The notes: a model not told the origin generated them from the sequence alone. A stretch of DNA of 64,000 bases from Sipunculus nudus (GCA_026874595.1 CM049310.1:41855558-41919557), one strand, 5' to 3'; counted from the stretch's first letter, positions 21,443 to 36,517 are shown. Made by a program: numbers and translations.

Positions 21443-24400
21443 CTGAAATACAGAAAAAAAATAATGGCGAAAGTGCATAGAGTAACAGTATAATTCATGT
21501 TTTATTAACACTCATATACATGAAGGATTTACTTTTTTAACTATTAGAATAAGAGAAAACAGAGAAACAGGATTTTGTGTTCAGTCATTGAACCTTTTTG
21601 CTGATGGTATCTGGTATATTTCATAAAATAACACAATATATCACTTAAAGAACACAATTTTTTTTAAATGTGAAACAAAATTTTAATCGAAAGCAGTTCC
21701 TGAACACTTTGGTTACGGATCATCTTACGTGTCATGACCTAATGCAAAATTCATTCTCAGGAATGCAGGCCTCCACTATGTGGGGAAACTCCGCAACTTG
21801 TGTTTTTATTCACTTATTGGCCCATATTCCCTGGTTCACTGGTGAGTATGTTATCCAACAAGTGTTTCCATTCATTGATTCGGCCCATATTCCCATGTTC
21901 AATCGGGCATATGTGACTGCACATTTGTGAATATTCCTGGAAGTCCTTGCTATCGGATAATTAAGTTGACCCAAACCAAAATCTTATCGAATCTTCACTG
22001 CCCCATTCCCGAAATGCCCTGCAGCTTTGGGAAAATAAAATTAAATTTTTGGTATTTTTGAATGATAATACTTCACAAACCTTCTTCTACTTTTAGGATT
22101 ACCGCTCTCATTCATGCGATGTTGTATTGACTTGTACCGTCCGTACATGTTCGGGTACCGCTCAACTTTAAGTTTGTTGTTTATAACTCTGTTGAATGAA
22201 TAAAGTAATAAACACAAATACTGTAGTAATTTTAGACTTCAACTTCAATATTGTTATTATGTTTACACATTGCTAAACTCCTCTTACAGGAAAGCTTTAT
22301 TCAACAAAAATTACATAAAAGTGTTTTATGTTCATTTATTATATATCAAATAATATTTCTCAAAATGCCATTGCAATTTGAGCTTTTATGGCTATTAACA
22401 CATCGAATGATATGCACATTGGCTTGGCAACATTGAACATACAGTAGTCTAATTAAATGTGTGAAACCTAAGGGCGTTTTCTGCATGAAGACATCGTATA
22501 TATCTCTTTAAAAAAACACATATTAATTTTAATAAATATTTATATTCAGTGAAAGTAGGCTGTTTTGCAGATGTTCTGTTTGTCTTTGCTTCAGATATGT
22601 CCTGGTCACGTGATATATCAAGTTGACACTACAGACTGGGTCATCTGAAAACTTTATGCTGCATTTTCGTACATAGTCCGTTACCCAGCATTCTGGCTAG
22701 TGGCCCACTATAGTCAGGTTACTTAGGCCTGTTACGTATAGAATCATTCACGCTCATGTATGTCATGTTATGATTCTGGCCAAGTGATGTGTAATTTAAA
22801 TGTCAAGTCGCTTGGTTCGTTAGCTTGAGTAAGCATGGTCTGTTACCTTATTATTCAGTTAAGGGGGGTTCTGTTAACTTACTATTCACGTAAATAACTG
22901 GGTTTTTACCACCAGGTCACATAGTCTTTCGTCTTAACAATTCAGGTCACGTGTTCTGTTACCTTATCAATCAGACCACGCGGTCTGTTAAGTGCATGAA
23001 CGTTCAGGTCAAGTGGTCTGTGTAGGACTAATTACCTTAACAATCAGACCCCGTGACTTGTTACATAAGCATATTGGTTACATGGTATGTTACCTTAAAT
23101 AAGCTTCGTCGTCCTCGGCTCCCCATCCGAACATTATGTTGGTGAAACCATTCATGACATCAAGATGTTCTGGCTTTAAAATAATCCCCCCACCGAAGAA
23201 GGAACCGTATGGCATGCTGTATAAGAAATAATAAATAATAACATTTAATACACACCATGTAAATCAAGGGAACATTGTAACTTTTAAGTAAGCTTTAAGG
23301 GCTATTTTAGTATATCCAGACGGGTCAATAAATAAACACCTAAACTGCCAGACTCTAAAGGATACAAAACCGTCACCTGAAGCCGTGTTTGTCTCTGGCC
23401 ACCGCTAGATGGCGTGGGTTTCCAGAGCAGTTGTAGACATTTCTTGTGTCCATTGGAATCATGTCAACGTCATGGAAAATATAACAGTCGTAATGGCGGA
23501 CACGCCTGGCCTCTAGATACCCGACGTTCATTAGGACAGCCCTGTTGAATAACACTCCGGGGGCCTGCAATAAATAAGCGTATATTTACGTCTTAAATGC
23601 AAAGATTTTCTCCTAATAATATTTGAAGGAATCCGAAAAGTGATGAATATTTTATGGTATTTAAATGTTTTAAAGCTGAGTCACTGAAAAGTAAATAATA
23701 CGTTTTTGTAATGTCTGGGTTATCGTAGAAGGTTATCATATAGTTCACTATTATTACCTTATCTTGTGCACGCATATGGTGAACAACAATTGAATTTTAT
23801 AAACGCTTTGAATTGATTTGTTGTGCCTTACTGAACAACAATTAAATTTTATGAACGCTCTAGATTGATTTGTTGTGCCTCACTGGCTACTAAATGCTTG
23901 AGTAAAATCTAGAATATGGACAGTCGACAAGTAAATACGTGCATCCGCTGAAACCACAGGTGCATGGATCAAGTGATGCGAGAGCGACAGCTCTCCAGAT
24001 TTCTGGCATCTCTGGTATCCAAAGACGTACGCGGATATAGTATCCTTGATTGTTTCATAAAAACGTCACATGATCGGATCACATGACTTGTAACATACGT
24101 CGTGCATTGCATGCTGGTTAATAAAGTTCGTCTCAGTCACAACGGCGGGTTGTTGATCAGTACAGCGGACACCACACGAAAACCTACATGGCGGCACTAG
24201 TCTTGTGTATAAGATAAAGCAATCAAGACTTTTTTAAAAATACAAAACCTTAGGGTGATACGTCAAACAACTCCTGAGATATGTTTGATTTTCCCTCAAA
24301 ACAGACGCACAGAAATAAGCAATGCGAAAATGATTGTAGATGATGCCACCAGTCTTGGTTACAAGATAAGGATTTTAATGATCTATGATGTGTTAAACTA

Positions 24401-24933
24401 CTCCTGTGATGTATTTTATGAAAACGTGATAGTAGGTGGCGCCACGTGTTGTGTACTAGAAAGCTATCAATGATGGTTGTACTTGCAAAATTTCACGCCA
24501 ATACGTCAAATCACTAATAAGGTATGTGTGATTTTCACCAAAAACAGACGCATTGGTGGCCACGACAACGATTGTGGTTTCTTGGCGTAGCCAGATGTCT
24601 GTGAAGTGTTTGTTTGGCTGCTCATCACATCAGCAGTTTTTTTCAGCAGATAGGCCAATGTGCACCACCTGGTGTTTAAGTGCATCATAAACGGTCAAAG
24701 CAGGCAGCGGGAAAATCAGTAGCTTCTTTAGAAGCGCAAGATTTCCGCTGCCTCGGGAGCGTATCGTAAATATAGTTTCTCAGATTCATTTGTGATAACC
24801 ACCTTCATATGGGCTATATTAGTATGTGTTTCCTATTTTCTTATGGTGTTTCCTATCTGAAATACTACCAGTAAATTATGTAACACACCTTCCAGTGTAT
24901 ATACTTCATATTTCATATTAAACCGGAGTACCA

Positions 24934-24995
<62 letters not shown>

Positions 24996-27900
24996 AACAG
25001 GAGACGGGAGATGAATACGCAGAATCTATATAATATATGAGTATTGCATACGAGTATAATATACAAGTAAAAGTTATAAATATAATATATATAATATAAA
25101 TAATGTATTTAATACGTAACACGTGTGAATCATCCATATAATATACGAACACACAAATATAAGATTATGCTGTAAGGACAACGCATAACGACTGAGAGTA
25201 ACATTCTTACGGTCAGAAGCACTGGTTATATGACTCGATTATTCCCAAATCCTTACACAAAATATAATGATCAAGGATAATTAATCGTGTACGAGTATGA
25301 CCCGTCTCAACAGACGGCCACTCCGAACAGTACATGAAGAAGCTATCCTTTAAGTTGATGTCAAACTAAGGCCACACAACAACAACAAAATTATCGAAAC
25401 CTTGCGTGACGACCACCTCTCTATGTCGACCAACCCCGCTAAGACGACCAGTTATTTTGGTCCCAGACTAAAGTAAATCACCATAAAAGCCTGCAGCTAA
25501 CACCACCGTTTTGGCTGGTCCCGCAGGTGGGCGTGCATGCGAGATTTCACAATCTTTTTCTTTTTTATTCACAACCCCCATTTATTGTGGGTTTTTTTTT
25601 TTTTTTTCAAAGGAGGACCAGGTCCTCCTCCGTAATTTTACTTATTTGTGTCATTTTCTCGATTCCTTAAAAGAAAAAGGAAGGTTATGGAAAATGGACT
25701 GGTTTGTATCGAATATTTTCACCATAGTGCATGTTGCACGTATCGTGTCGCCCCTACATGGTAAACAATAAATAAATAAAGATATTCCCCTGCTCGTACC
25801 AAATTTTCTTTTCTCAAAGTCCGTAGAACAATTCTATTTGGAGGGAGATGGCCCTACTGTAAAATATTACATAAAACATGTATTTGTGAACTTATTTTAC
25901 CTGTTCAACAATATATATGGTATAATCCAGGAACTGGAGTTGTAGGAACTTGTGCATGTTATTGAGAAAGATGGGAAGATGTGAAGCCCTGTCTCTGTAA
26001 GGAACAACGATAGCGACGTTATAGCGCGGACGACACAACGGCTCCGGGGTCCAGTGTCCACCCTCGCTCGTGTTCGGATACCTGTTGGCGATTTCCTCTA
26101 TCGTTGCCTGCGTCATATTATATCGAAATGGGCCTCCTGCAAGAAATACGGAAGGAGTACGGTAAAAAAAAACTATATACGTACAACTTATAAATCTTGC
26201 AAGAAATATGGTAGGAATACGGTAATAAAACCATATACATACAACTTTGACCTCCTGCAAGAAATACGATAGGCATACGGTGAAAAAAAAAACATACGTA
26301 CTACTTATACCTCCTGCAAGAAATACAGAAGGAAAACGGTAACAAAACCATATACATACAAATTATACCTCGTGCAAGAAATACGGTAGGAATACAGTAA
26401 TAAAACCATATATATACAACCTACACCACGTGCAAGAAAAACGGTAGAGTACGGGTAAAAAACCGTATACGTACAACTTATACTTCCTGCAAGAAATACG
26501 GTAGGAATATGGTAATAAAACCATATACGTATAACTTTTACCTCCTTCAAAAAATACAGGAGGAATACGGTAATAAAACCATATACATAAAGCCTATACC
26601 TCAAGCAAGAAATACGGGAGGAATAAGGTAATTAACCATATACATAAGACCTACACTTCGTGCAAGAAAAACCGTGGGAATATGGTGAAAAATCCATATT
26701 CGTACCTCCTGCAAGAAATACGGTAGGAAAATGGTCATAAAACCATATACGTATAATTTATACCTCCTGCAAGATATACGTTAGGAATTCCGTAATAAAA
26801 TATACACACAATTTATACCTGGAAGAAATACGTTAAGAATATGACAATTAAACTATATGTACAACTTATACCCCCTGTACGAAATACGGTAGGAAAATGA
26901 TAATAAAATTATACGTAAAACTTTTACCTCCTGCGAGAAATACGGTAGGTATATGATAATAAAACTATACGTACAACTTAAATCTTATGCAAGAAATACG
27001 GTAGTAATATAATAATAAAACTAAACGTACAACCTAAATCTTCTGCAAGAAATACGGTAGGAATATGATAATAAAACTATACGTAGTACTTAAATCTTCT
27101 GCAAGAAATACGGTACGAATATGATAATAAACCTACACGTACAACTTAAATCTTCTGCAAGAAATACGGTAGGAATATGATAATAAAACTATACGTACAA
27201 CTTTATCGATATAATATTTGTCGCCTCCCATCTACCGATTTTTCCGGCCATTTAGTTCAATTCTTGTTTCCTACTGCGGAGGCGTGTTTTCGTTCCATGC
27301 ACGTGTTCCTGTTCATACAGCTGTTCATTAACAAAGACCGTTTTTATTCACCAACACGAACACATTCCTGTTGAGGAACAATGTAACGACCTCCGTGAAA
27401 TTGGTACACCACCAGGGAGCGAAAGAACGAGATATGGGCGGGCCACAAAGGCGGCAAGGTAAGAAGTGCCTACCCACGCTCGTTAAATTTGTCATTGTTA
27501 ATTCAAACGACAATGCACATTTGACTTGAAAATTTAAGATGCATAAACTAACGCCTCATATACTTTGTGTGAATGCGAACGGGCGTCAATAGGCCTACCC
27601 AAAAAATGGACATCTGTTTGGGGCCTTGACAGTCGAGAGGTAAAACGCTCGGCTCTCTCTGCTGGCGACCCTGGTTCGATCCCCGTTGTGGCCATGAGAG
27701 TGGGTTGTAGTGGCCGATCCAAGGCCGGTGGTTTTCTCCTGGTTCTCCGGTTTCCTCCACCCCTACGGACTACCGAACTCCATCATCTGAGCTATGGAGA
27801 GTACCTTGAATAGTTTAACAACTATTTGTACAGTCCATGTAAAATAAATAAGTTTATATAAAACAGGGGTGGGGGTATATATCCCCCCCCCCACACACAC

Positions 27901-28985
27901 ACACATTGTTACGGAACCTAATATAGACAGATCACGTATGCGTGATGAACACAAATTCTGTCAAGGAGATAAAAAAAATCAGACTTTGTAACACTAGGCA
28001 GCGTGAAATGTCTAGGGAATTAATAAAAAAAGTCAGTGGTTTTTTTGTTAATAAATAACTATAATTTATTCCTAAAACAACCCTAACATTACAATACTCT
28101 AAATCAATACAATTAAGCAGTGGTATAACAACAAATCAATACAATCACACAGTAAGATAAACAATGTGCACAGTACATGGATTACCACCACCGTCACAAC
28201 GATAAGTTCTTTAAATGTATACTCTCGGAGAATGACAGTCCAGTGTAAAGCTCTTGTAACAATCCAGAAAATAAACTGAAGTCCAAACAAGACCCGTCAC
28301 AAAATTAAGGAGAAAGTCTGAAGAAAATCTACAATCACCGCATTCATCGGATAAGGTCCCATACGTCTGCGTTCGCTGGAATATTCTTGCTCTCTGCTGC
28401 TCTGTCCGCTCTTAACATGCCCCTTTATATAACTTTTCACCTCAAGCCGAGAAGCTTCTATTTCTCGAACATTCGAAGATCCTAACATAATTCACAGTAA
28501 ATTTCCACTTCTCGAACAGTCTATAGGATTCAACACAATACTCAGCAAACACGCATCACAGAAACCATCTAGAAAATCGCCGCTGTGTCTCTATACATAA
28601 GGTTTCACACGTGACCTCGGCCAGGCGAGAAAGCCCCAAGCTAGCATGACAACGAGAGTTCAACCAGTACGGATTAAACTGAGAATGTAACAAGACACGA
28701 GTGCTATAACACGAGTTACGCCCGTGTCACACAAAAAAAGAGCACCTGTAACAACATTTAAGCATTTAAGCAAGGGGGGGGGGGATGGTCAATGTAATCA
28801 CACCCCCACCCCCCTCCAAATATTTAGAGAATGATATTTATATATTGGAAATGAAATGTATTATAGTTCCATATTTAATATGAAGTTTTATAAATCTTAA
28901 ACTGAAACTGGAAACATTATTATTATTTTTTTAACTTTACACTTAATTGTATTAAATTTGAAATTTGTCACACAGACTATAAAAC

Positions 28986-29049
<64 letters not shown>

Positions 29050-30094
29050 CGTGTGTTTAATGTTGTGTATTGCGAGTCCCCCCCCCCCCCAACCCTTGGA
29101 GAGAAACTTACGCCACTGTATGCAAACAATGCCTTAGGTTTCTGAACAAGGACAGCTATTTTGCAAACATGACCAGGCAAGAACATAAACGTTAACACAC
29201 CCCTGAATGCTACAAATCACAGGACGCCTGTTTTTCTAAAAAAAATTCGGTTCCATAATAACATATATCGATGTTTTCGGCATAGACATGGTAAAAACAA
29301 AAATAACCGTGATCAGTCAACTGAAAGAAGGATACGGCTTTTACTTTGAATGAAAAAAAACGTCACTATCAGATGGTTGGTCATGGTTAAAACATATAAG
29401 AATAATATAAATATTATTTCCTTTGTAAAGAAAAAATCAACTTGTAAAAATCAAGTATTAACCGAGAAGAATACCCTTCATGGGAGAAAAGGCCGAAATT
29501 TTAGATCTGTATGAAGTGTTATGAGTTGTAACACATATTCTTGTGATTTCATAATCAAATATGTTATGTCTGTCAGACGTAAAAAAGAATCTTTGATAGA
29601 AGTTTTCAATATAAAATTCCCCCTAACAAAAGGGATAAAACCGATTACCAATGAACACTTGCTTGGTAACGGTTCATATAGTACTCACCTACAAGGGGAC
29701 CTTCCGGACAAATGCTTCCATTTGATAGGTTATGTTGAGACACAGTCCCAGGCTCTTTTTGTTTTCTCACCAGATCTTTGGTTGGCGGTGATGTTCGATT
29801 ATCAGTCTCAGCGATAGTTTTGTTCAGTTTTAGAACGATGTTACCCTTCGGATGTGGACTAATAGTTGAAAAGGATGGTAATCTTTGGGCCTTTCCTGTT
29901 TTAAATTTCGTTTCGACAGATCTTACGTCTCCCCTTGTGCTGGGTAACCTAGAAGTCTCTTTCTTGATCCAAAATATGGTTCTAATGTTTACGTTTTGAT
30001 ATGAAAGTATTGTCAATACAACACACGACACTAACAGAAAGGAAAATGGTTTCAAAGACAACTGACAATATAACTTTTGACTAGATGACATCAT
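21247..30094 (-). CDS. Beta-1,4-galactosyltransferase-family glycosyltransferase, six exons, complete
   Basis: Exons (minus strand, 5' to 3'): 29689-30094, 25901-26136, 23377-23564, 23094-23216, 22081-22188, 21247-21442. They total 1257 bp (418 codons plus stop) and every junction keeps phase. Type II Golgi protein: a short cytosolic tail, then a membrane anchor at about residues 15-33 (KPFSFLLVSCVVLTILSY) and a stem with N-glycosylation sites (NKT, NRT, NLS, NGS). Catalytic blocks in family order are CPEGPLVGG, CRPRYNVAIVVPYRDRASHL, LFNRAVLMNVGYLEA, the metal-binding HDVDMIPMD, FFGGG, GWGAEDDEAYLR, GRYKSIQH and DGINSVKY. GWGAEDDE matches the WGxEDD(D) acceptor/catalytic box. SIQH, in place of MIRH of human B4GALT1, resembles B4GALT5/6. 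The sugar donor (UDP-Gal, UDP-GalNAc or UDP-GlcNAc) cannot be decided from sequence alone. The ATG at 30094 is followed by a second at 30091. Confidence 0.88.
22081..22188 (-). CDS. Galactosyltransferase-family gene exon 5
   Basis: Acceptor ttcattcaacag|AGTT, donor AGAAG|gtttgt, phase 2 in and out. Encodes VINNKLKVERYPNMYGRYKS then IQHRMNESGNPKSRR, matching the family's R-P...GRY..I.H segment. It joins exons 4 and 6 in frame, and without it this conserved block would be missing. Confidence 0.88.
22690..23093 (-). repeat. Degenerate repeat carrying donor-like sequence, intron 4
   Basis: On the gene strand, directly after the exon 4 donor (TTTAAG|gtaaca), words such as ttgttaaggtaa, ttgataaggtaacaga and ataataaggtaacagacc recur with caCGTGACCtga between them. 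There are about four or five diverged units of variable spacing. Confidence 0.55.
23094..23216 (-). CDS. Galactosyltransferase-family gene exon 4
   Basis: Acceptor tttcttatacag|C, donor TTTAAG|gtaaca, phase 2 in and out. Encodes MPYGSFFGGGIILKPEHL and FGWGAEDDEAYLR, the acceptor-binding/catalytic segment. Confidence 0.92.
23377..23564 (-). CDS. Galactosyltransferase-family gene exon 3
   Basis: Acceptor tttattgcag|GCC, donor TTCAG|gtgacg, phase 0 in and phase 2 out. Encodes LFNRAVLMNVGYLEA and the HDVDMIPMD metal-binding motif. Confidence 0.92.
23909..24550 (+). mobile_element. Degenerate copy of the palindrome-core/hairpin-end element family, intron 2
   Basis: It begins ctagaatatggacagtcgac, like the starts at 37844 and 56932, and contains aggtggcgccacgtg, gtcaaacaactcctgagata and cagacgcac words shared with the other copies. 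The 3' hairpin is missing. Confidence 0.65.
24936..24993. repeat. (TA)n microsatellite, intron 2
   Basis: About 29 TA units, in intron 2 of the galactosyltransferase-family gene. Confidence 0.95.
25901..26136 (-). CDS. Galactosyltransferase-family gene exon 2
   Basis: Acceptor tatttcttgcag|GAGG, donor GAACAG|gtaaaa, phase 1 in and phase 0 out. Encodes GGHWTPEPLCRPRYNVAIVV and the PYRDRASHLPIFL block (nucleotide-binding region). The acceptor is the first unit of the minisatellite at 26131-27206. Confidence 0.9.
26131..27206 (-). repeat. 19-unit minisatellite repeating the exon 2 splice acceptor
   Basis: About 19 head-to-tail units of 50-60 bp fill the 3' end of intron 1. On the gene strand each unit reads roughly ...ggttttattaccgtattcc taccgtatttcttgcaggaggt. 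The copy nearest exon 2 supplies its real acceptor (tttcttgcag|GAGG). Units far from the exon end in gcagaagattt rather than gcaggaggt and are more alike, suggesting more recent spread there. The resulting open frames (for example 26305-26604) are repeat artefacts. Confidence 0.88.
27600..27860 (+). mobile_element. tRNA-derived SINE, intron 1
   Basis: A tRNA-like head (gaggtaaaacgctcggctc, then B-box ggttcgatccc at 27673-27683) is followed by a core ggttttctcctggttctccg and tttcctccacccc, then a tail ending gtccatgtaaaataaataag. The core resembles the conserved central domain of molluscan/metazoan SINEs. Family name not assigned. Confidence 0.7.
27861..29688. other. Intron 1 remainder
   Basis: No coding evidence. 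It holds C- and G-runs near 27882, 28771 and 29079, and a (TA)n tract at 28989-29048. Confidence 0.6.
28989..29048. repeat. (TA)n microsatellite, intron 1
   Basis: About 30 TA units. Confidence 0.95.
29689..30094 (-). CDS. Galactosyltransferase-family gene exon 1 (signal anchor and stem)
   Basis: Starts at ATG and ends CTTGTAG|gtgagt in phase 1. It encodes the cytosolic tail, the membrane anchor, the Ser/Thr/Lys-rich stem and the conserved CPEGPLV start of the catalytic domain. Confidence 0.88.
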
Positions 30095-30359
30095 TCAAGT
30101 AAAATGAACATGCCAAAAAAACTGCAAATGTGGCAAGATATACGACCAAGCACAATCTTCCTTGTCCATGGGTTTTATAAACTATATCTATTGGCTGTGA
30201 TTTCTACTTTCTGTTTTGTTACATGACTACAGATGTTGTACACGATCAATGTATGAATATGTCCCTTCTGATCTCTTTATGTTAATCTGAGGGCGGTGCA
30301 GGGGTACCCGCTGTACTAGACAGCGTTTGATATAGTGTTTACTGATTTGACACAGGTTG

Positions 30360-30535
30360 CAACCACTATTGTTATAACGTTCACTATTGAAATAATTATT
30401 ACAAGAGTGGTTGGCAAGGGTCAGTTTTTGCCAACCATTATTGTAATAACTGTCACTATTGTAACAATTATTACAAAGGTGGTTGCATTTACAACCACTA
30501 TTGCATGTAATAATTTGTTATTGCAATAATGGTTG
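30360..30535. repeat. Three consecutive hairpins upstream of the galactosyltransferase-family gene
   Basis: Arms: 30360-30377 with 30396-30413, 30432-30449 with 30468-30485, and 30492-30505 with 30522-30535. All arms are versions of CAACCActATTGtaATAA and its complement. A fourth partial copy occurs near 30700-30740. They lie 270-650 bp upstream of the gene's ATG. Confidence 0.75.
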
Positions 30536-30739
30536 ATGTTGCCGGCGGAAATGTTTCCCAGTTTCGTTAAGATTCTTTCAATCAAATGACATTCCCTGAA
30601 AAACAGACACAATTCATACTCAGTATCCTCTAAAAAGCATCAGTTTGTATTTTATATGTTATTACACTAGTGATCTTTAGTACAACAGTGGTCGTGTCGA
30701 GTAACCACTATTGTAATAACGGCCACTATAGTAATAAAA

Positions 30740-31048
30740 ACTAGCGGCCACTTTTATCTCACCACTGAAGAAATAATTCTCTCAACGTTCATCTTAAAAT
30801 GGCTCTACCGTTATATATTTGTCTTTAAGTGTAAAATGCTGGGAATTTATAGTATTCCAAATGTTGTAAACTACTCTTACGTCATTAATTAAGTCAACAA
30901 AGGCACGGTAGATAGCACGGTAGATAGCACGTTAAACATCTTAGCGATACTTTCCTTAAAAAGGCGTAACATTTTTTAATATTTATCAAATGTAAAAAAT
31001 GGTTTAATTTTTTAATGATATGTCTGTATTTAAATCCACTTTGTACGA

Positions 31049-31130
<82 letters not shown>

Positions 31131-32363
31131 AATAATATTATTTTCTCTTTATCATTTTAGATTTTATAATAAATATATTTACAGTGAGAAAAAGCCTAAT
31201 CTTTTCTGTTGAAGAACTCCTTGTAGAGTAGGCGTTGAAGTGCTTCCGGGAGAAACTGCATTCTTTCCAGAGGGCGGGTTTAATGTCCTCCATTAAGCAC
31301 TGAGTTCTGTATTACAGTTGGCCCGAATACACCGGCCTGCAGCCAAGTGATTTCAGCTCCACTTCCTTATATTGCCTTTCCAATTCACTTCAAATCAACT
31401 TTCACCAGGCGAAATGTTCCCAGAACAGGTTGCGAAATTCCTAAGGTCGCATCAACTGTATCTCTCTGACTATGACATTTTTCATAGCAGAATTAACAGA
31501 AGCATATCGAGTAACTGGATAAGGTAGAACAGGTAAGATGCAAGGATCAACACTGGAATGTCCTCGTTGGTTCATAGGGAGTTGCTTGCACTCCATGAAG
31601 ACATGGTTTGTGATTGAGGATAGATAAATACTTGGGTTTCATCGACATCTAGGCGTGCGAGGGACCAAATAGTATCCTAGTTAATGGGAGAAGAGCTATT
31701 ATAAATGGGTATATCATAATAATAAACATTTAATTAAGAATTTGAAAACGTCATAAAGCGTGCAATAAGGTTGGTTCCAATGTTAAAACTCGACTTTTTG
31801 GGGGGCTCATTCAAATTTATTTTGGTGTAATTTTACTTAATTTTGACAAGAACGACTTAAAACTACATGTACATCATAGTATATTTTTCATATTCTGCAC
31901 TAAATACATCGGTACTTTACAGAGTAATGTGCAGGCATGATATATGTTTATCTTTTAATCTCTTTGATCTTTCATGTATAATGCATTAATGTTAAATATG
32001 TATGTACATATAGAATGACCGTCCGAGGTATTTATCCCTGAATTACAAATGTCCATTATTAATATTAATATGATAAATCGATTCCGGGCATGGGTCGGTG
32101 GGCCAGAAATGAGACGAGAAGTTTTCGACTTTCCTAATTTATCAATATATTACAGTTGACGGTGGTACCACACGATTTTTTGTTAGGAAATTTCTTTTTA
32201 GCCTTGCCTTTGGAATCCTGAGAATTTGGCATTTTGTTAATGATCGAACCAATCCCTTATACGTAAACGAAATCACCAAAACCGAATATCAAAACATTCT
32301 TCAACAAAACATGCCAACAAACACCATATCCTGCAGTTTACCTTTGTCAGTATACTATGCCGA

Positions 32364-32366
<3 letters not shown>
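30740..32366. other. Intergenic, no gene recognised
   Basis: No supported coding region. It includes a (TA)n-(GA)n tract at 31051-31127. Confidence 0.55.
31051..31127. repeat. (TA)n followed by (GA)n
   Basis: About 21 TA units joined to about 17 GA units. Confidence 0.95.

Positions 32367-32440
<74 letters not shown>
32367..32440. repeat. (TA)n microsatellite
   Basis: About 37 TA units followed by a tttattta run. Confidence 0.95.
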
Positions 32441-32444
<4 letters not shown>

Positions 32445-32786
32445 TTATTTATTAATTTATTTATTTATACTCCGATAATATGTTGTGGGCATGTCTATAC
32501 ACGTTCAAATATTAAGGATTTATAACATTTAGACCTTAATTTTTTTCATATTTTGGTCTTAATTTTTTTTCATATTTTCATTTACACATATAACGTGTGT
32601 ACGTTATAATGTGCTCACAAGGTAATTATCGCTGATATATACCGAAATTAAGATGCAGTTATTATACAAATTGAATCGCCAAAAGTGGCCCACACACACT
32701 TTCAGGGATATTCATTAAGATTAACCTACAATATATTCAAATGAAAGTGTTGATCGCATGAGCATGTTCACAAAGGTTTTATTTTG

Positions 32787-32790
<4 letters not shown>

Positions 32791-32840
<50 letters not shown>
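32791..32840. repeat. (TA)n on the left flank of the DNA transposon
   Basis: About 25 TA units ending at the transposon terminus. Confidence 0.95.
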
Positions 32841-32843
<3 letters not shown>

Positions 32844-33867
32844 TCAAGCCTGCTTATTGTCACATCGGTGGTATATGCTTATATTATGATAATAACCGGG
32901 ATGTGACATTATGCGGGCTTCAACATCGATGTCCTTTTGAGTCATAGAATTAGCGTTTTGCCTCACAGGATATTAAATAAATCTATAATAAAAAGAAAAC
33001 AGAAACGTTAATTAATGTTTTTATTGCACAACGGCATATTTAATAACGTTAATGAGAGCTGGCAATTTATAACCTGTAATTTTTGTGGCGCATGTAACAA
33101 AAACTGACAAAAATCAGATTAGCAGACGTAGCGTCTAGGCCACGAGGTAAAATGTCTGGAAACATGCGGCACAGTCATAACCCGACTCTTACATCTTATT
33201 TACCGGATGTTTTAATAATGACTGAAACTTCCATGATCGTCTTTATGATAGGACTGCATGTTCGGGCACCAGGCATCGACAAACAATTGTAAAGTTTCAC
33301 GGCAATTAAGGTTTCGGATTTTGCATTGGATCGGGTATCTCTTCCAGTGGTCTCAAAACCTTCAACTTTTCGTGGAACCTTAAGTGGGATTTCCAGCTGT
33401 TAACACCGTTAACAGCTCGTGCTTCATATCATCTTGGAGAAACGTCATTGTGGTGTAAACTGCAGCCTTGCAAAGGTCAGGATTCATTATGTATGGCATG
33501 TGATCGCAGACATCGCTCTTGTTAACGTATGAAGAAATACATTGATCTAGATACACGTGGTTTCTTAAGATATGAATTAGCTGAGTGCCGGTGAGTGACC
33601 CGCATGCAACATTACGTACCCTTCTCTGCCCCGCACAGGATGGAGATGAAATTGTTTGATACGGCTTACCGATTACAGGCTCTTGGTCTCATTGATCTTT
33701 TTGTCGGCGTTTGATGTGATATTAACTGCGAATTTGTATCAATGCCAAGGGTTCCATGCACGACAATAACCAGGATTATGACAATATTCCATGATATTAA
33801 ACGGTCTGATAAGTGACCATAAACGGGATTTTCTATTAACCGATATGACACAAAGTGGGCTTGACTG
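32841..33867. mobile_element. Non-autonomous TA-target DNA transposon inside a (TA)n tract
   Basis: The left end is CAGTCAAGCCtgctta, the right end (reverse complement) CAGTCAAGCCcacttt. Similarity continues for about 30 bp through GTCA.ATCGGT. Both ends abut TA repeats (32791-32840 and 33868-34016), as expected for the TA target of Tc1/mariner/pogo elements, and CAGT.nAnCC ends are typical of pogo-like families. The 1.03-kb interior has no convincing transposase. Confidence 0.72.

Positions 33868-36517
<2,650 letters not shown>

Noticed and set aside
26131-27206. Regular short repeats resembling a CRISPR array
   Set aside because: The units are contiguous and wholly repetitive, with no unique spacers, and lie in a eukaryotic intron.
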